This document shows, in pieces, positions 12,525 to 21,321 of a stretch of 64,000 nt of DNA (the stretch's first letter is position 1; each line of letters opens with the position of its first letter). The translations under genes were made by a program, and so were the position numbers. The stretch lies in assembly GCA_918797485.1 (NCBI GenBank), contig CAKKNE010000001.1:3038001-3102000 (forward strand), written 5' to 3'. The DNA comes from Pelagomonas calceolata (Eukaryota; Sar; Pelagophyceae; Pelagomonadales; Pelagomonadaceae). The notes below the pieces were generated by a model that was not told the origin of the DNA, made no database searches, and saw only the letters and a list, made by a program, of their open reading frames with translations.

Positions 12525-12740
12525 CTAGCCGAACGGGTGGAGCTGGGGCCCGGGCGGCGCGCGTGGCGGCGCGGGCCTGCGCCGCGGCGTCGCCCGCGCC
12601 GCGTCCTCGAGCGACGCCTGGAGCGCCAGCTCGAGGGCCGCGTCGTCGCCGTAGCCGTTGTTCTCGTCGACCCGCGTGATCGGGCTCAGCACGGGCGCGT
12701 CGAGGCGGCGGAACTTCCGGCACGGGCGGCTCATCATCAC
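12525..12740 (-). CDS. Short ORF with a ubiquitin-interacting motif (possible gene remnant or terminal exon)
   Basis: A 71-residue ORF starting MMMSRPCRKFRRLDAPVL. Its middle, DDAALELALQASLEDAA, fits the UIM consensus (acidic cluster, hydrophobic-x-x-A-x-x-x-S-x-x-acidic). The rest is Pro/Arg-rich. No upstream exon is recognisable, because the region just beyond belongs to another remnant on the opposite strand. It could be the broken end of a UIM protein or a chance ORF in GC-rich DNA. The UIM match is the only support. Confidence 0.3.
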   Translation of the reverse strand: MMMSRPCRKFRRLDAPVLSPITRVDENNGYGDDAALELALQASLEDAARATPRRRPAPPRAPPGPQLHPFG

Positions 12741-12768
12741 GGGCGACGCGTTGATGAGGAAAATTTAC

Positions 12769-12975
12769 GGGGAGGTGCTCTGTCGAGCTGACGGCGCCAC
12801 GCTCGACGATCTCCGCGAGGCTGTGACGACGCTCGAGGACACTCTACGGCTCGCGCGGCGCGTGTTGGGCGGCGCGCACCCGATTACAGGACTGATAGAC
12901 AAAGAATTGCGAAACGCGCGAGCCGCGCTCCGCGCCCGCGAAGCCGGGAAGAGAGTGGTCTTCGAATACAAATAA
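12769..12975 (+). pseudogene. Fragment of a MYND/TPR family protein (C-terminal TPR tail only)
   Basis: The translation contains DLREAVTTLEDTLRLARRV followed by LGGAHPITGLIDKELRNARA. It closely matches the last 50 residues of the MYND/RING-CH/TPR gene at 15598-16767 (DLREATTTLEDIERTTRRV, LGGAHPLVRTIERNLQEARG). The zinc fingers and remaining TPRs are absent, and the 5' side is unrelated sequence. It is best read as a duplicated, truncated copy of that family. Confidence 0.5.
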
Positions 12976-13091
12976 CTATTTCACGTGCATCCACTATGTA
13001 GAGGGATGAGAGGGGTAGTGGTAGGCTCTCTGGCCTTTATTATCAGCAACAACTTACCCCGCGCGGGAGAAGGCATGCCGCGCGCGCCCGC

Positions 13092-13466
13092 TTACATGTC
13101 GTTCTTCTTCTGGATCCACGCCGCGACGTGGAGGCCCCACGAGACGGGCACGCAGAGCGAGCCCGCGATGTAGAAGGGGTTCACGGTGGCGGCCGTCAGC
13201 GGCGCGCCGAGCTGCGACGCCGAGACGCAGTACAGGCCGACGAGGAGGAAGATGCCCGACATCGGGCCGAGGAGGCCCGACGGCGCGTTCGCGAGGTTGC
13301 CCAAAACATACGAGGGCGGCGCCTCGCCCTCCCAGTACGTGTCCTCCATGACCATGGCGGCGCGCGTCGGCCGGCGCGCGGCGACGCGGCGCGCGGGGAG
13401 CGGCGCCCGCTTCGACACGAACGCCGCAGCGCCCGTGAGCAGCGCGAGGAGCGCGAACCGGGCCAT
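13092..13466 (-). CDS. Small plastid-targeted membrane protein, function unknown
   Basis: 124 residues. The N-terminus has a signal peptide (MARFALLALLTGAAAFVSKR) with an AAAF cleavage context, followed by an Arg/Ala-rich stretch. That is the bipartite leader used for import into four-membrane plastids, with Phe at the predicted cleavage point. The mature part (from about MVMEDTYWEGEAPP) has two hydrophobic segments, around SGIFLLVGLYCVSASQLG and FYIAGSLCVPVSWGLHVAAW, and ends in basic residues. It is probably a two-pass plastid membrane protein, perhaps a small photosystem- or import-associated subunit; I do not recognise the family. Confidence 0.75.
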   Translation of the reverse strand: MARFALLALLTGAAAFVSKRAPLPARRVAARRPTRAAMVMEDTYWEGEAPPSYVLGNLANAPSGLLGPMSGIFLLVGLYCVSASQLGAPLTAATVNPFYIAGSLCVPVSWGLHVAAWIQKKNDM

Positions 13467-14145
13467 CGTGCTGCGACCTGCGTAAACGAGGGGTTCGGTT
13501 CGGCGGCCGGTCCGGTCTCCTTTCTTGGTCAGAGGTGTGCGTGACGTGTGTGTAGTGCGCCATCGGTGCGAAGCCGTCGGGGCGGACGGCCAGCGCGCGG
13601 CGTGCGGCGGCTGGACCAGGCTACGTCCGCCTCGTGCCGAATTCTCGAGGTATGAGATTTGGAGAGCGCTTCGGATAGCTAGCGATGCCTCCAGCGGTCC
13701 ACGGCGTGCGGCGGCATCGCTGAGGAATACAGAAGCTTTTGGGCGGCCGCGCGTCCGTGGAAGGAGCGCTTTGCGCGCACGAGCAGCTGGTACCCCATCT
13801 CAGCCGGAACGCAGCCGTTTCGCAAAAAAATTGGTGCGTACGTCCACCCAGGCACGAGAACGTCCACCCAGGCACGAGAACTCGACGAATATCGACGCAG
13901 CGTGCGAGCAAATGAGCAAAAACCGGAGCTTGAGCAGAGCCAGGAAAACCTACTAGCTTGATCGTGCGGGTCGCGAAATGGCCTCCGGTCTACGACTCGT
14001 CTCAACGCCCCAACAGCCTCCCGAATATCCTTCCCAGTACATCCCACACTCGCTCCCGCCCCGAAGAAGCGCCGCGCAGCCCCTCGTCGTGCGCCGCGGG
14101 CCAGAGTCCATCGAGATGTCCATCGGCTACGACACAACACCCAAC
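13467..14145. other. Gene-free stretch with a perfect 20-bp tandem duplication
   Basis: No convincing coding sequence on either strand; the ORFs here are Arg-rich and look like GC shadows. It holds the promoter side of the plastid membrane protein gene and the 3' flank of the glycosyltransferase gene. The one clear structure is a 20-bp unit repeated head to tail at 13841-13860 and 13861-13880. Confidence 0.6.
13841..13880 (+). repeat. Perfect 2 x 20 bp tandem repeat
   Basis: The unit CGTCCACCCAGGCACGAGAA occurs twice in immediate succession without mismatches, in intergenic DNA. It is probably a recent slippage or replication duplication. Confidence 0.9.
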
Positions 14146-15429
14146 TTACGCATTCGGATCGACGGGGTGCGGCCCCGGCGGCGCGTCGTCGCCCCTGCAC
14201 ATACTCCGCCGGTCGGGATGCGTCTTACAGAGGCGGAACTGCTGCCGCAGGAAGTTCCCCTCGCCGGCGACGAGCGCGAAGGAGTCGCGGACCGTCTCCT
14301 CCTTTCCAGACGTAGGATCCGCGATCTGAAACAACTCCACGCTGGAATGCCCCCCGTGCTTCCAGTGCGACCGGTGCTTCACGCACTGACTCCTATCAAA
14401 ACAGCACGACGCCTTTGTTACATCTGTGATGCGGTGCACTTTTTTCGGCGCGTTTCTCCCAAATTCCTGCATGGCCTTCGTGCCCGCCGCCACACCTAGT
14501 ACTCTTCCATTGCCCCAATCGAACGGCTCGGGACCCATGTCCACTCTCCTTGGAACTGGAGATATGCGATGCGGCAGAACATGGTTCGGCACTTCCGACG
14601 ACGCGATATGTAACAAACGATTGACATCTCGCACGTGTAAGATCTGGTCCGACTCCGTGTAAAAGACGTACTCGAACCGAGACCATTTTGGGTTATTCAA
14701 CATCGCCTGCTGGGCCGTGTGCACGGTCGCGAAGCCTAGCCGAGAAGGTTTCGGCAAAGTGTAGTAGTGCAAGACGTCGTAGAAGCCCAGGTCATTTTGT
14801 GGATCAGTTACGTACTCATAATCCGGTTTCGTGGCGACACACACGGTATAATGAGGGAACGTAGGTTTCAAGGATTCTACCGTCTTCCTCAGGTAGATGC
14901 GACGACTCGCGAGCGCGGAGTGGCCGCTGTCGCCGCCTTTTGTGGCGTAATAGGGCATGATCACGACCACTCTGTCCGATGACGTGCCCGAAGGATTCAC
15001 TTGAGACGTGCGGTGGAAGGTCTGCGTCTTGATGCGAGCTAAGGATCTATCTCTGAGTAACGAAGCGTCCTTGAACAGTCGACGCTCGTACCAGGACAGG
15101 TGTTCTACAAAAAAGTCGAATAAGTCCACAGTCTTCAACAATCTGTTTCTTTTGAACATGTAGTTCGACGCGCCCTCCATATTTCCGACGCCCTTGTGCA
15201 ATCTGGTCTCCGGCACGAGGTGCTTGAGAAATACACTTTTCTTACATAAAAATGCTGCCGAATACGCTTCGCCGGCCTCCGGGCACTGGTACGTCCCCGC
15301 GAAACTGTGGTCGCCGTCCTCGTCGGTGGCGTTGAGGTGGCGCCGCCGGTCCCTCACGAAGGCCGCGACGTCGGCGCCATGGGGCCTCGCATAGAGTGGT
15401 GCGGCGAGCAGCAGCACGGCCGCCCGCAT
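14146..15429 (-). CDS. Secretory glycosyltransferase-like protein
   Basis: 427 residues from the ATG at 15429, chosen because it opens directly on a signal peptide (MRAAVLLLAAPLYARPHGAD); an in-frame ATG at 15480 would add an unlikely leader. The middle has VVVIMPYYATKGGDSG, then a long helical segment, then YVFYTESDQILHV. This is the layout of a GT-A type nucleotide-sugar transferase with an acidic metal-binding motif (ESDQ in place of DxD). Cys pairs near the C-terminus (SCCFDRSQC, RSMCRG) suggest disulfides, fitting a Golgi or ER location. Exact family and substrate are unknown. The donor-site assignment is inferred from motif position, not from a match to a characterised enzyme. Confidence 0.65.
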   Translation of the reverse strand: MRAAVLLLAAPLYARPHGADVAAFVRDRRRHLNATDEDGDHSFAGTYQCPEAGEAYSAAFLCKKSVFLKHLVPETRLHKGVGNMEGASNYMFKRNRLLKTVDLFDFFVEHLSWYERRLFKDASLLRDRSLARIKTQTFHRTSQVNPSGTSSDRVVVIMPYYATKGGDSGHSALASRRIYLRKTVESLKPTFPHYTVCVATKPDYEYVTDPQNDLGFYDVLHYYTLPKPSRLGFATVHTAQQAMLNNPKWSRFEYVFYTESDQILHVRDVNRLLHIASSEVPNHVLPHRISPVPRRVDMGPEPFDWGNGRVLGVAAGTKAMQEFGRNAPKKVHRITDVTKASCCFDRSQCVKHRSHWKHGGHSSVELFQIADPTSGKEETVRDSFALVAGEGNFLRQQFRLCKTHPDRRSMCRGDDAPPGPHPVDPNA

Positions 15430-15597
15430 CGCTGCCCGCTGGCTGCAGCAGTCGCTCTCGATGCTAGCGAGGCAGCCCACACGCCGGGCCGAGCCCTATC
15501 GCGCCTCGATCGCGTCGAGCAAAAATTGCGGCCTCGAGGCTCGACCCGCACGAAGCCGGTCGATTTGCAAGCCGAAGTAGACATATGGACCGTCTTA

Positions 15598-16767
15598 TTA
15601 CGCACCCCCCGCCGTCATCGCGCCCACCCCCTCACGGATGGACTCGACGGCGCCGCTTTCGCGGGCGTAGAGCGCGCCTCGCGCCTCTTGCAGATTTCGT
15701 TCAATCGTCCGTACAAGAGGGTGCGCGCCACCGAGCACGCGCCGCGTGGTCCGTTCTATATCCTCGAGCGTCGTCGTGGCCTCGCGGAGATCGCCGCGCG
15801 TGGCGGCCGGGTCATCGTAGAGCGCCGTCGCGTACATCGCCCTCATCTTGAGCGTCTGGTTACTTTCTCCGAGAACGCGTCGCGCCACGGGTATCGTTTT
15901 CCGCATCAGAGACTTGGCTTCTTCGAAGCGCTTTAGGCAAAGAAGGGAATTCGCGTAGTTGTGGGCCGCTAGGAGGGTTTGTTCATGTTCCTCGCCGTTG
16001 AGCTTCACATATCCAGAAAATACATCTCCCATCAACCGCAGTGCCTGTTCGTTCCGTCCGAGCTTTTGATGCGAGTTCGCAATGTTGCGCCGCATGGCAA
16101 GGATTGTCTCTTCTAGCCCGCCAAAGCGCCGCAGCCTAGCCAACTCGGCCTCTCTCACGGACAACGCGTCCTCGTGAAGATTTACATTGGATAGACCGCT
16201 ACCAAGCAGCGCCATCGCAGCTCCCGGAATCCAGTGCCCCTCCGGCCGTCCGACGTACGTCTTCCAGCACGCCCACCCGAGCGCGCACGCCACGGTGCCA
16301 TGGTAATCTTGATTGCACAGGCTGCATTTGTGCCACCGCGTCCATCTTTCATTCATCGCCTTGTCGCCCAAATTATTCTCCTCGGCCTCCGCGAACAAAA
16401 TCTTCGCCTGCTCCGCCAGGCACGACACGTGCGCGAAGCCCGCCGTCCCGCGGCAAGCGCACCCTCGCACGAGGCCCTCCTTCGTCTTCCAGTGGAGGGC
16501 TTGCGTGCAGATGTAGCACGTCTGGCCCTTCGTGTCCTCCGCGCACGCCGCCGCGACTGCTACGGCCTCCGTGTACTTCTTATTCGCATTATACTGCTCG
16601 GCACCGCCTCCTTTTTTAATCAGTCTACACAGCTTGTCGTGCCCGCCCTCTTTCCAGTGCTGCACCTGGCAGGCTGCCCCGCAGTAGCGCGTGCTGCAGC
16701 GGCCGCATTTCTTGCCCAAAGTTAGGCCAAGGTCGACAGCGCAAAATGAGCATTGCGTGAGGAGCAT
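15598..16767 (-). CDS. MYND zinc finger / RING-CH-like / TPR protein
   Basis: 389 residues from the ATG at 16767 (MLLTQCSFCAVDLG); a further in-frame ATG at 16815 is less likely because the zinc finger begins immediately after the chosen start. Domains: MYND finger (CSFC, CGRC, YCGAACQVQHW, HDKLC) at about 6-48; a second Cys/His cluster (CYICTQ, GCACRGTAGFAHVSCL, HKCSLC) at about 85-160, which resembles a RING-CH; then kinesin-light-chain-like TPRs to the end (ALRLMGDVFSGYVKLNGEEH, LGGAHPLVRTIERNL). It probably acts as a protein-protein adaptor or E3-like factor. A truncated relative of its tail lies at 12769-12975, so this is a multi-copy family in this genome. Confidence 0.75.
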   Translation of the reverse strand: MLLTQCSFCAVDLGLTLGKKCGRCSTRYCGAACQVQHWKEGGHDKLCRLIKKGGGAEQYNANKKYTEAVAVAAACAEDTKGQTCYICTQALHWKTKEGLVRGCACRGTAGFAHVSCLAEQAKILFAEAEENNLGDKAMNERWTRWHKCSLCNQDYHGTVACALGWACWKTYVGRPEGHWIPGAAMALLGSGLSNVNLHEDALSVREAELARLRRFGGLEETILAMRRNIANSHQKLGRNEQALRLMGDVFSGYVKLNGEEHEQTLLAAHNYANSLLCLKRFEEAKSLMRKTIPVARRVLGESNQTLKMRAMYATALYDDPAATRGDLREATTTLEDIERTTRRVLGGAHPLVRTIERNLQEARGALYARESGAVESIREGVGAMTAGGA

Positions 16768-17351
16768 CGTGTTACAGTAATTGGGCTGCCCGCGTAATGT
16801 GGAACTCGTGAGCAAGAGAGCTCCCAGCTAGCGGCTGTGAGGCACTAGCCCAGGCCCAGCGGCAACCGCAGGGCCTCGGCCGGCCCTGGAGGGCTCGTGG
16901 GCCCCGAGCAGGACGAAAATTTTACGGCGCGTGGCCATCCTAGTGGGATTCCTAGTACCCTTTTTAACAGCGGCCGGCCATATCACCTCCGGTCTACCCC
17001 AGCGCCGCATCGCAAACAGCCCCGCAAACGCAGCGCGCGCGCACACAGCCCCCGTACCACCCAATAAAGCCCCCGGGGCAGCCCCGCGGCAATCCGATTG
17101 CGCGCGGCGGAGCACCGAGCCTCGGCAGCCCTGAGAAAAAACTGCCTGCCGGTCGAAAAAAATACCCGCCCGCATGCGCCCCGACCACCCGGAAGGGCCC
17201 TGGGTCGCCCCCGTCCCGAGCCCCGCGCAAGGAGAGCCCCCGACGCGCGCCTGAAGGGACTTCCGCCTCACCGCCGCCCATCGCAGGTCCGGCTCACCCC
17301 CGGTCCCTCCTCGCACAACCTCTTTCACCAACCACCTCAAAAGCAACAACC
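16768..17351. promoter_or_regulatory. Divergent promoter region between the MYND gene and alpha-tubulin
   Basis: 584 bp between two divergent starts, with no coding sequence. It contains a copy of the CTAG-ended motif (16827-16849) on the MYND side and a CCAAT sequence at 17061-17065, about 285 bp before the tubulin ATG. Just before that ATG lies CAACCTCTTTCACCAACCAC, a pyrimidine/CA-rich leader without G, as often seen before highly expressed genes. Confidence 0.5.
16827..16849 (+). promoter_or_regulatory. CTAG-ended near-palindromic motif, copy 2
   Basis: GCTAGCGGC then TGTGAGGCACTAGC. It matches the copies at 46748, 54482 and 57434 at most positions and lies 60 bp upstream of the MYND gene ATG. 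Confidence 0.45.
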
Positions 17352-18713
17352 ATGCGCGAGTGCGTCTGCCTTCACATCGGCCAGGCCGGCCTCCAGGGCG
17401 GTAACGCCTGCTGGGAGCTCTTCTGCCTCGAGCACGGCATCCAGCCCGACGGCCAGATGCCCTCGGACAAGACCGTCGGCGGCGGCGACGACGCCTTCAA
17501 CACGTTCTTCTCGGAGACGGGCGCCGGCAAGCACGTCCCGCGCGCGGTCTACGTCGACCTCGAGCCGTCGGTCTGCGACGAGATCCGCACGGGCACGTAC
17601 CGCCAGCTCTTCCACCCCGAGCAGATCATCTCGGGCAAGGAGGACGCGGCCAACAACTACGCGCGCGGCCACTACACGATCGGCAAGGAGATCGTCGACC
17701 TCGTCCTCGACCGCATCCGCAAGCTCGCGGACAACTGCACGGGCCTCCAGGGCTTCCTCTGCTTCCACGCCACGGGCGGCGGCACGGGCTCCGGCCTCGG
17801 CTCGCTCGTCCTCGAGCGCCTCTCGGTCGACTACGGCCGCAAGTCCAAGCTCTCGTTCTGCATCTCGCCGGCGCCGCAGATCTCCAACGCCGTCGTCGAG
17901 CCCTACAACTCCGTGCTCTCGACGCACGCGCTCCTCGAGCACACGGACGTGACGTTCGCCCTCGACAACGAGGCCCTCTACGACGTCTGCCGCCGCAACC
18001 TCGACATCGAGCGCCCGACGTACACGAACCTCAACCGCCTCTTCGCCCAGGTGGCCTCGTCGCTCACGGCGTCGCTCCGCTTCGACGGCGCGCTCAACGT
18101 GGACATCACGGAGTTCCAGACGAACCTCGTGCCGTACCCGCGCATCCACTTCATGCTCACGTCGTACGCGCCGGTCATCTCGGCCGAGAAGGCGTACCAC
18201 GAGCAGCTCTCCGTCGCCGAGATCACGAACTCGGTCTTCGAGCCGGCCGGCATGATGACCAAGTGCGACCCGCGCCACGGCAAGTACATGGCGTGCTGCC
18301 TCATGTACCGCGGCGACGTCGTCCCCAAGGACGTCAACTCCTCGGTCGCCACGATCAAGACCAAGCGCACGATCCAGTTCGTCGACTGGTGCCCGACGGG
18401 CTTCAAGTGCGGCATCAACTACCAGCCGCCCACCGTCGTCCCCGGCGGCGACCTCGCCCGCGTCATGCGCGCGGTCTGCATGGTCGCCAACACGACGGCC
18501 GTCGGCGAGGCGCTCTCGCGCATCGACCACAAGTTCGACCTCATGTACGCCAAGCGCGCCTTCGTCCACTGGTACGTCGGCGAGGGCATGGAGGAGGGCG
18601 AGTTCTCCGAGGCCCGCGAGGACCTCGCGGCCCTCGAGAAGGACTTCGAGGAGGTCGGCGCCGAGACCGCCGAGGGCGAGGGCGAGGAGGAGGACTTCGG
18701 CGAGGAGTACTAG
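17352..18713 (+). CDS. Alpha-tubulin
   Basis: 453 residues, full length and without introns. It forms the alpha/beta heterodimer of cytoplasmic and axonemal microtubules. Visible hallmarks: MREC start; Lys40 in the PSDKTVGG loop (the acetylation site of flagellar microtubules); the GTP-binding GGGTGSG signature; the alpha-type residues around [14 protein letters not shown]; and an acidic tail ending GEEY with a terminal Tyr, so it is a substrate for the detyrosination cycle. Codon use is extremely biased to C- and G-ending codons, far more than in the dynein gene, which indicates high expression. The long antisense ORF across it is a by-product of that bias. Confidence 0.98.
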   Translation: MRECVCLHIGQAGLQGGNACWELFCLEHGIQPDGQMPSDKTVGGGDDAFNTFFSETGAGKHVPRAVYVDLEPSVCDEIRTGTYRQLFHPEQIISGKEDAANNYARGHYTIGKEIVDLVLDRIRKLADNCTGLQGFLCFHATGGGTGSGLGSLVLERLSVDYGRKSKLSFCISPAPQISNAVVEPYNSVLSTHALLEHTDVTFALDNEALYDVCRRNLDIERPTYTNLNRLFAQVASSLTASLRFDGALNVDITEFQTNLVPYPRIHFMLTSYAPVISAEKAYHEQLSVAEITNSVFEPAGMMTKCDPRHGKYMACCLMYRGDVVPKDVNSSVATIKTKRTIQFVDWCPTGFKCGINYQPPTVVPGGDLARVMRAVCMVANTTAVGEALSRIDHKFDLMYAKRAFVHWYVGEGMEEGEFSEAREDLAALEKDFEEVGAETAEGEGEEEDFGEEY

Positions 18714-18866
18714 GTCCGCCCGCGCGCCGCACGGTCGATGGGCACCCGTCCGTCCCGTGCGTGTATTTTCGTTCGCACCCGCATCGCACCCGCAAAAGAT
18801 CGCTACTCGCCGCTCCGTTGAAGACGCTTCGTTGTGTAAACCGATTAGTAATTACAAAACAGGACA

Positions 18867-20093
18867 TTAACCGTCGACGACCGCCCCCTCCACGACCGCC
18901 CCCGCGACCGGCACCGACGCCCCCTCCGTCGTGTAGTAGATCAGCGAGAACCGCTCTCCATCGTAGGGCGTGACCCAGTGCGGGAAGCGCCCGTCGACCT
19001 TGGCGAAGCCGAAGCGCGTGTCGACGTGCGTGACCTCCCTTACTCCACTCTCGACGGCGATGCGGCCGCCGCCCGTAAACTCGCCGAGGGCCAGCGCGTA
19101 GAAGGGTGCCACATTCTCCGTGTCGATGTGCGGGCTGCCCCTAAAGTTGCCCGTGACTGCTAGGGAGGTGAACGTCGCCGCGTAACTTGCGTCGGCCTCG
19201 GTCAACGCTTGGACGGCTAGATCCCAGAGCTTTTGATGTTTCTGGCGCTTCTGCGTCGCGAGCTTGGCTTTCGTGGATTCGGCGTTATACGAACCGTCGG
19301 CGGCGCGAAAAATTGTATTTGGCGCGTGAAAGGTGATGTATAATTCTGCGTCGACGCGCGGGCGCTCGCGTCGACTCCCGGGCGTGCTGTTCACTAATTC
19401 TTGGGTCCGTCGGATCTCCGCGAGCAGTGCGGACGCCGTGGCCGCGGATACTTGCCGGACGGGCCGCACCCTCCGAATGCGTCTTTGATCGAAGAGCCCC
19501 TCGCGTAAGTAAGCCGTAAGTAATAACGCCATGATCACGCTCCGCGGCGCCTCCGGGTCCGTCTGGACGGAAAACTCGTCCGACAATCTTCTACGTAATT
19601 GCGGCGTCGACCAGGGCTGGAGCTGGGCCTCGAGCGTTTCGGCGTCGCGCGTCGCCGCGCAGTCGACCGTGCCGGCCGGTGGGAGCGGCGCCCGGCGCGG
19701 CGAGACGAGCACCTTTGTTTCAGTTGTGCATCGCGCGGAGATCTCCTCCCTGACAACGTCTCCTGTCAGCTTGGTGTTGAACCGCAGGTCGAGCAACGCG
19801 AGCGGCGCTTGAATTTTCTCCGGCAGGCCGGTGCGCCGTAAGTGATTCGAATATAATAATAATTCCTTGAGTCGGGGCAACGCGGCGACGGCGTGCGGCA
19901 GCACTCGCACTTTATTCCTCGACGCGTCGAGGCGCTCCAAGTTGAGGAGCGCGCTGCACGGCGCGAGATCTGTGATCCGGTTGCGCGTGAGATTGAGAAC
20001 TAGTAGAGTTGTGGGCAGAGGTGGCAGGGCGGTGAGCGACCGGGACTGGAGGTCGAGTGCGTCGTCTTGCTGCTGCAGCTCTTGTGCAGCCAT
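18867..20093 (-). CDS. LRR / 2-oxoglutarate-Fe(II) oxygenase-like fusion protein
   Basis: 408 residues. Residues about 10-125 are leucine-rich repeats (LVLNLTRNRITDLAPCSALL, NLERLDASRNKVRVLPHAV, LKELLLYSNHLRRTGLPEKI). The C-terminal 170 residues look like a 2OG-Fe(II) dioxygenase. His322 and Asp324 (SPHIDTE) would form the HxD motif, His372 (FPHWV) the distal metal ligand, and Arg381 (ERFSLIYYTT) would bind 2-oxoglutarate. All four ligands are in the right order and spacing. The LRR part may present a protein substrate. The oxygenase assignment is by motif only. Its start faces the ankyrin gene across a shared promoter that contains a CTAG motif. Confidence 0.65.
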   Translation of the reverse strand: MAAQELQQQDDALDLQSRSLTALPPLPTTLLVLNLTRNRITDLAPCSALLNLERLDASRNKVRVLPHAVAALPRLKELLLYSNHLRRTGLPEKIQAPLALLDLRFNTKLTGDVVREEISARCTTETKVLVSPRRAPLPPAGTVDCAATRDAETLEAQLQPWSTPQLRRRLSDEFSVQTDPEAPRSVIMALLLTAYLREGLFDQRRIRRVRPVRQVSAATASALLAEIRRTQELVNSTPGSRRERPRVDAELYITFHAPNTIFRAADGSYNAESTKAKLATQKRQKHQKLWDLAVQALTEADASYAATFTSLAVTGNFRGSPHIDTENVAPFYALALGEFTGGGRIAVESGVREVTHVDTRFGFAKVDGRFPHWVTPYDGERFSLIYYTTEGASVPVAGAVVEGAVVDG

Positions 20094-20426
20094 ACTAGTG
20101 CGGTCCGATGGCCCCCAGAGTTACTGCATTGATGCCGGTACGTATGAAACGCGTCCAACGTGTCTTTTACGCAGCAATTATGGGCCGCAAACTCCCGCTC
20201 GTCGACTTTGGCTGGATTCCTAGTGTGTTACAGACTGCTAGGTCAGTTTTTGGGCGCACAAGTGTGGATCTCTGCTTGCACGCGCCGGCCGCGTGATTGC
20301 TGCAGAGCATCCTAGAGCTATTCGCAGCCAGCTGCATTCGTGCAGAGAATTACGGCCGCGTGTGAGCCACAGAGCAAGAGAGCGCCCACAGCCGCCCCGC
20401 AGCCATGCTGCATGCATCGTCGTGCG
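20094..20426. promoter_or_regulatory. Divergent promoter region, LRR/2OG gene and ankyrin gene
   Basis: 333 bp between divergent starts. No coding sequence is evident beyond a possible N-terminal extension of the ankyrin ORF. It contains the CTAG-ended motif at 20219-20242. Confidence 0.45.
20219..20242 (-). promoter_or_regulatory. CTAG-ended near-palindromic motif, copy 3
   Basis: On the minus strand it reads CCTAGCAGTCTG then TAACACACTAGG, aligning with copies 46748 and 57434. It is 126 bp from the LRR/2OG start and 185 bp from the ankyrin start. Confidence 0.45.
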
Positions 20427-21311
20427 ATGATTCCTGACGAAATAGCGGATGCTGCGTTCGACGGTGATAAGGACACAGTGGTAGAGTGGCTGGACGAGCA
20501 CCCGGAGCGTGTAAACGACACCGACAACGCCGGAGCGTCGTTCCTCTTACTATGCGTTGATAATGGAATAAAGCGAGAAGAACAGCTTGAACTGGTCTGC
20601 TACCTCTTGAGTCGAGGGGCGGATCCAAATCAAATGTGCCTCCTAATTGACACCGAAGACGAAGAATTCAACGTGGAAGGATATATGACTCCGTTTTATG
20701 CCATTTGTTCCGCAAGCAATTCTCCTCTCGTCCAGCACGCTGTCGCTTCTTTTCTTAGCGCCGGCGCCGACCCAAACTTGAGGCTCAGGCTGGCCGACTC
20801 AACCCCTGAGCCCAACACAAGCCCTCTCATGGGAGCGATTCGCAGCTTCGTTGCATCGCATGGCGGGACATCATGGCAGCTTCCCGTCGTCGTGCGCTTG
20901 CTGAGGGCCGGCGCATCGCTAGACAGCAGCTTTGAGGGGGAGCTGTCGGTTGACGAGTGGATTGCAGCTGAGCAACGGCAACGTCCCGAGGTGATCGAGG
21001 ATCAAGTGCAATTTCAAGCTGTAATTACCTTGATCCGAGGCGTCCGCGCCGCGGGCTCGTGGAAAAAATACTGCCGGGCACGGGCCCCGCACCGCGAGAT
21101 ACTGGCGCTACGGAGCCTCGCGATGCGGGGCTACATCACCCCGTATCAAAGGCGTCGCACGCGAGGCGCTGAGCACAAGATAGCAATCGCCTTCGTCGCG
21201 CGCCTCGGCGACAACGGGATCGTCTGGAACATCCTGTCCTTCTGGCGCGACCCCGACGATATTGAAGACATAACCCTAGGAAACGGGGATGTGGTAAGAG
21301 TGTATTCATAA
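20427..21311 (+). CDS. Ankyrin-repeat protein
   Basis: 294 residues from the ATG at 20427 (MIPDEIADAAFDGDKDTVVE). Earlier in-frame ATGs at 20340 and 20412 give an unlikely Cys/Pro-rich leader. About four ankyrin repeats of the degenerate stramenopile type: DAAFDGDKDTVVEWLDEH, ELVCYLLSRGADPNQ, HAVASFLSAGADPNLRLR, PVVVRLLRAGASLDSSF. The C-terminal 90 residues are basic (SWKKYCRARAPHREILALRS, YQRRRTRG), then end with a short conserved-looking block, VWNILSFWRDPDD. It is probably a binding scaffold with no enzymatic domain. It converges on the IQ/WW/LRR gene with only 10 bp between stop codons. Confidence 0.75.
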   Translation: MIPDEIADAAFDGDKDTVVEWLDEHPERVNDTDNAGASFLLLCVDNGIKREEQLELVCYLLSRGADPNQMCLLIDTEDEEFNVEGYMTPFYAICSASNSPLVQHAVASFLSAGADPNLRLRLADSTPEPNTSPLMGAIRSFVASHGGTSWQLPVVVRLLRAGASLDSSFEGELSVDEWIAAEQRQRPEVIEDQVQFQAVITLIRGVRAAGSWKKYCRARAPHREILALRSLAMRGYITPYQRRRTRGAEHKIAIAFVARLGDNGIVWNILSFWRDPDDIEDITLGNGDVVRVYS

Positions 21312-21321
21312 AACAGCACAT

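Noticed and set aside
13679-14200. 173-residue minus-strand ORF between the plastid protein and the glycosyltransferase
   Set aside because: Arg/Ser-rich, crosses the 20-bp tandem repeat, has no domain or leader.
17337-18569. 410-residue ORF antisense to alpha-tubulin
   Set aside because: It arises from the C/G-ending codon bias of tubulin; the translation is a Glu/Val/Arg-rich low-complexity chain with no domain.
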